This document shows positions 49,411 to 49,521 of a stretch of DNA of 49,521 bases, piece after piece. This stretch comes from Avidehalobacter sp964569265 (GTDB lineage Bacteria; Bacillota; Dehalobacteriia; UBA4068; UBA4997). The notes under the pieces are model-generated. The model was not told the DNA's origin, ran no database searches, and worked only from the letters and a program-made list of their open reading frames with translations. Location of the stretch: the NCBI GenBank assembly GCA_964569265.1, contig CAZMTO010000010.1, positions 1-49,521 of the forward strand, given 5' to 3'. Each line of letters starts with the position of its first letter. Position 1 is the first letter of the stretch. Both the position numbers and the translations under genes were made by a program.

Positions 49411-49521
49411 CTCCCAAAGTCAAGGAATTGCAAGAGTGGTACAGATACGCGAAGTCAGTTGACGAATCGCCGGAGGCGTACTAAAGTACGCCGACAAGTG
49501 AGGAGACTGACGACAAAGTAG
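49411..49521 (+). repeat. Hairpin repeat, copy truncated by the window end
   Basis: GGAATTGCAAGAGTGGTACAGAT at the left, arm GTCAGT (49454-49459) pairing with ACTGAC (49505-49510), apex GGCGTACT-AA-AGTACGCC (49475-49492). The window stops in the right-hand AG of AGAT, so the right end is missing; it matches the sequence with which the window begins. Confidence 0.85.

Noticed and set aside
1..49521. Terminal overlap taken as evidence of a circular molecule
   Set aside because: The overlap lies wholly within a dispersed repeat with many internal copies, has a mismatch, and the gene content is plainly chromosomal.

Overview
The window looks like chromosome of an endospore-forming member of the Bacillota, most likely class Clostridia. 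Evidence: a spoIIAA-spoIIAB-sigF operon, spoIIP, gerW and dacF; the neighbourhoods mutS-mutL-miaA-hfq and yicC-mihF-remA-gmk-rpoZ-coaBC; frequent TTG and GTG starts behind strong purine-rich ribosome binding sites. No rRNA, tRNA, CRISPR array, phage or transposase gene is visible. A 100-N scaffold gap lies at 3043-3142, and both window ends lie inside the same dispersed repeat, so this is probably one repeat-bounded contig.

Layout. 1-8400: forespore sigma factor operon (with a good sigma-H-type promoter), a ketopantoate reductase homologue, lepA, murJ and spoIIP, all leftward, then divergent rpsT. 8400-8720: a compact type I toxin-antitoxin candidate, made of a 27-residue hydrophobic peptide gene and a convergent antisense RNA with a consensus promoter. 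9000-13920: leucine operon leuA-leuC-leuD-leuB, with a repeat cluster between leuD and leuB. 14300-18200: secreted CAP-domain protein, NADP-type glutamate dehydrogenase, LysM-GH18 spore-type hydrolase. 18548-20609: cdaA-cdaR (c-di-AMP synthesis). 20977-23677: DUF881-DUF1290-DUF881 and a small membrane export-family protein. 24040-30156: dacF, gerW, DUF2953, leuS and a PLP methionine gamma-lyase-family enzyme. 30188-36191: hfq, miaA, mutL, mutS. 36409-37675: TtcA-like and DUF523 proteins. 37727-42515: metK, coaBC, rpoZ, gmk, remA, mihF, yicC. 42701-44440: rqcH. 44507-48853: ribbon-helix-helix protein, DUF6809-like protein, His-rich P1B metal ATPase behind an ArsR/SmtB-type operator, and an MFS exporter.

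The most unusual signal is a family of intergenic repeats of about 110-140 bp (near 1-50, 2985-3335, 8748-9016, 10122-10475, 15061-15287, 18378-18554, 23765-24042, 49066-49521). Each fuller copy can fold into a long hairpin. The stem sequences differ between copies but stay complementary, with compensatory changes and a symmetric AGAT/AGAT internal loop. All copies have the same orientation, most abut or supply the stop codon of a leftward gene, and some are nested in others. A second module of about 70 bp, with a conserved G-rich core on the minus strand, accompanies four of them. I do not recognise either family.
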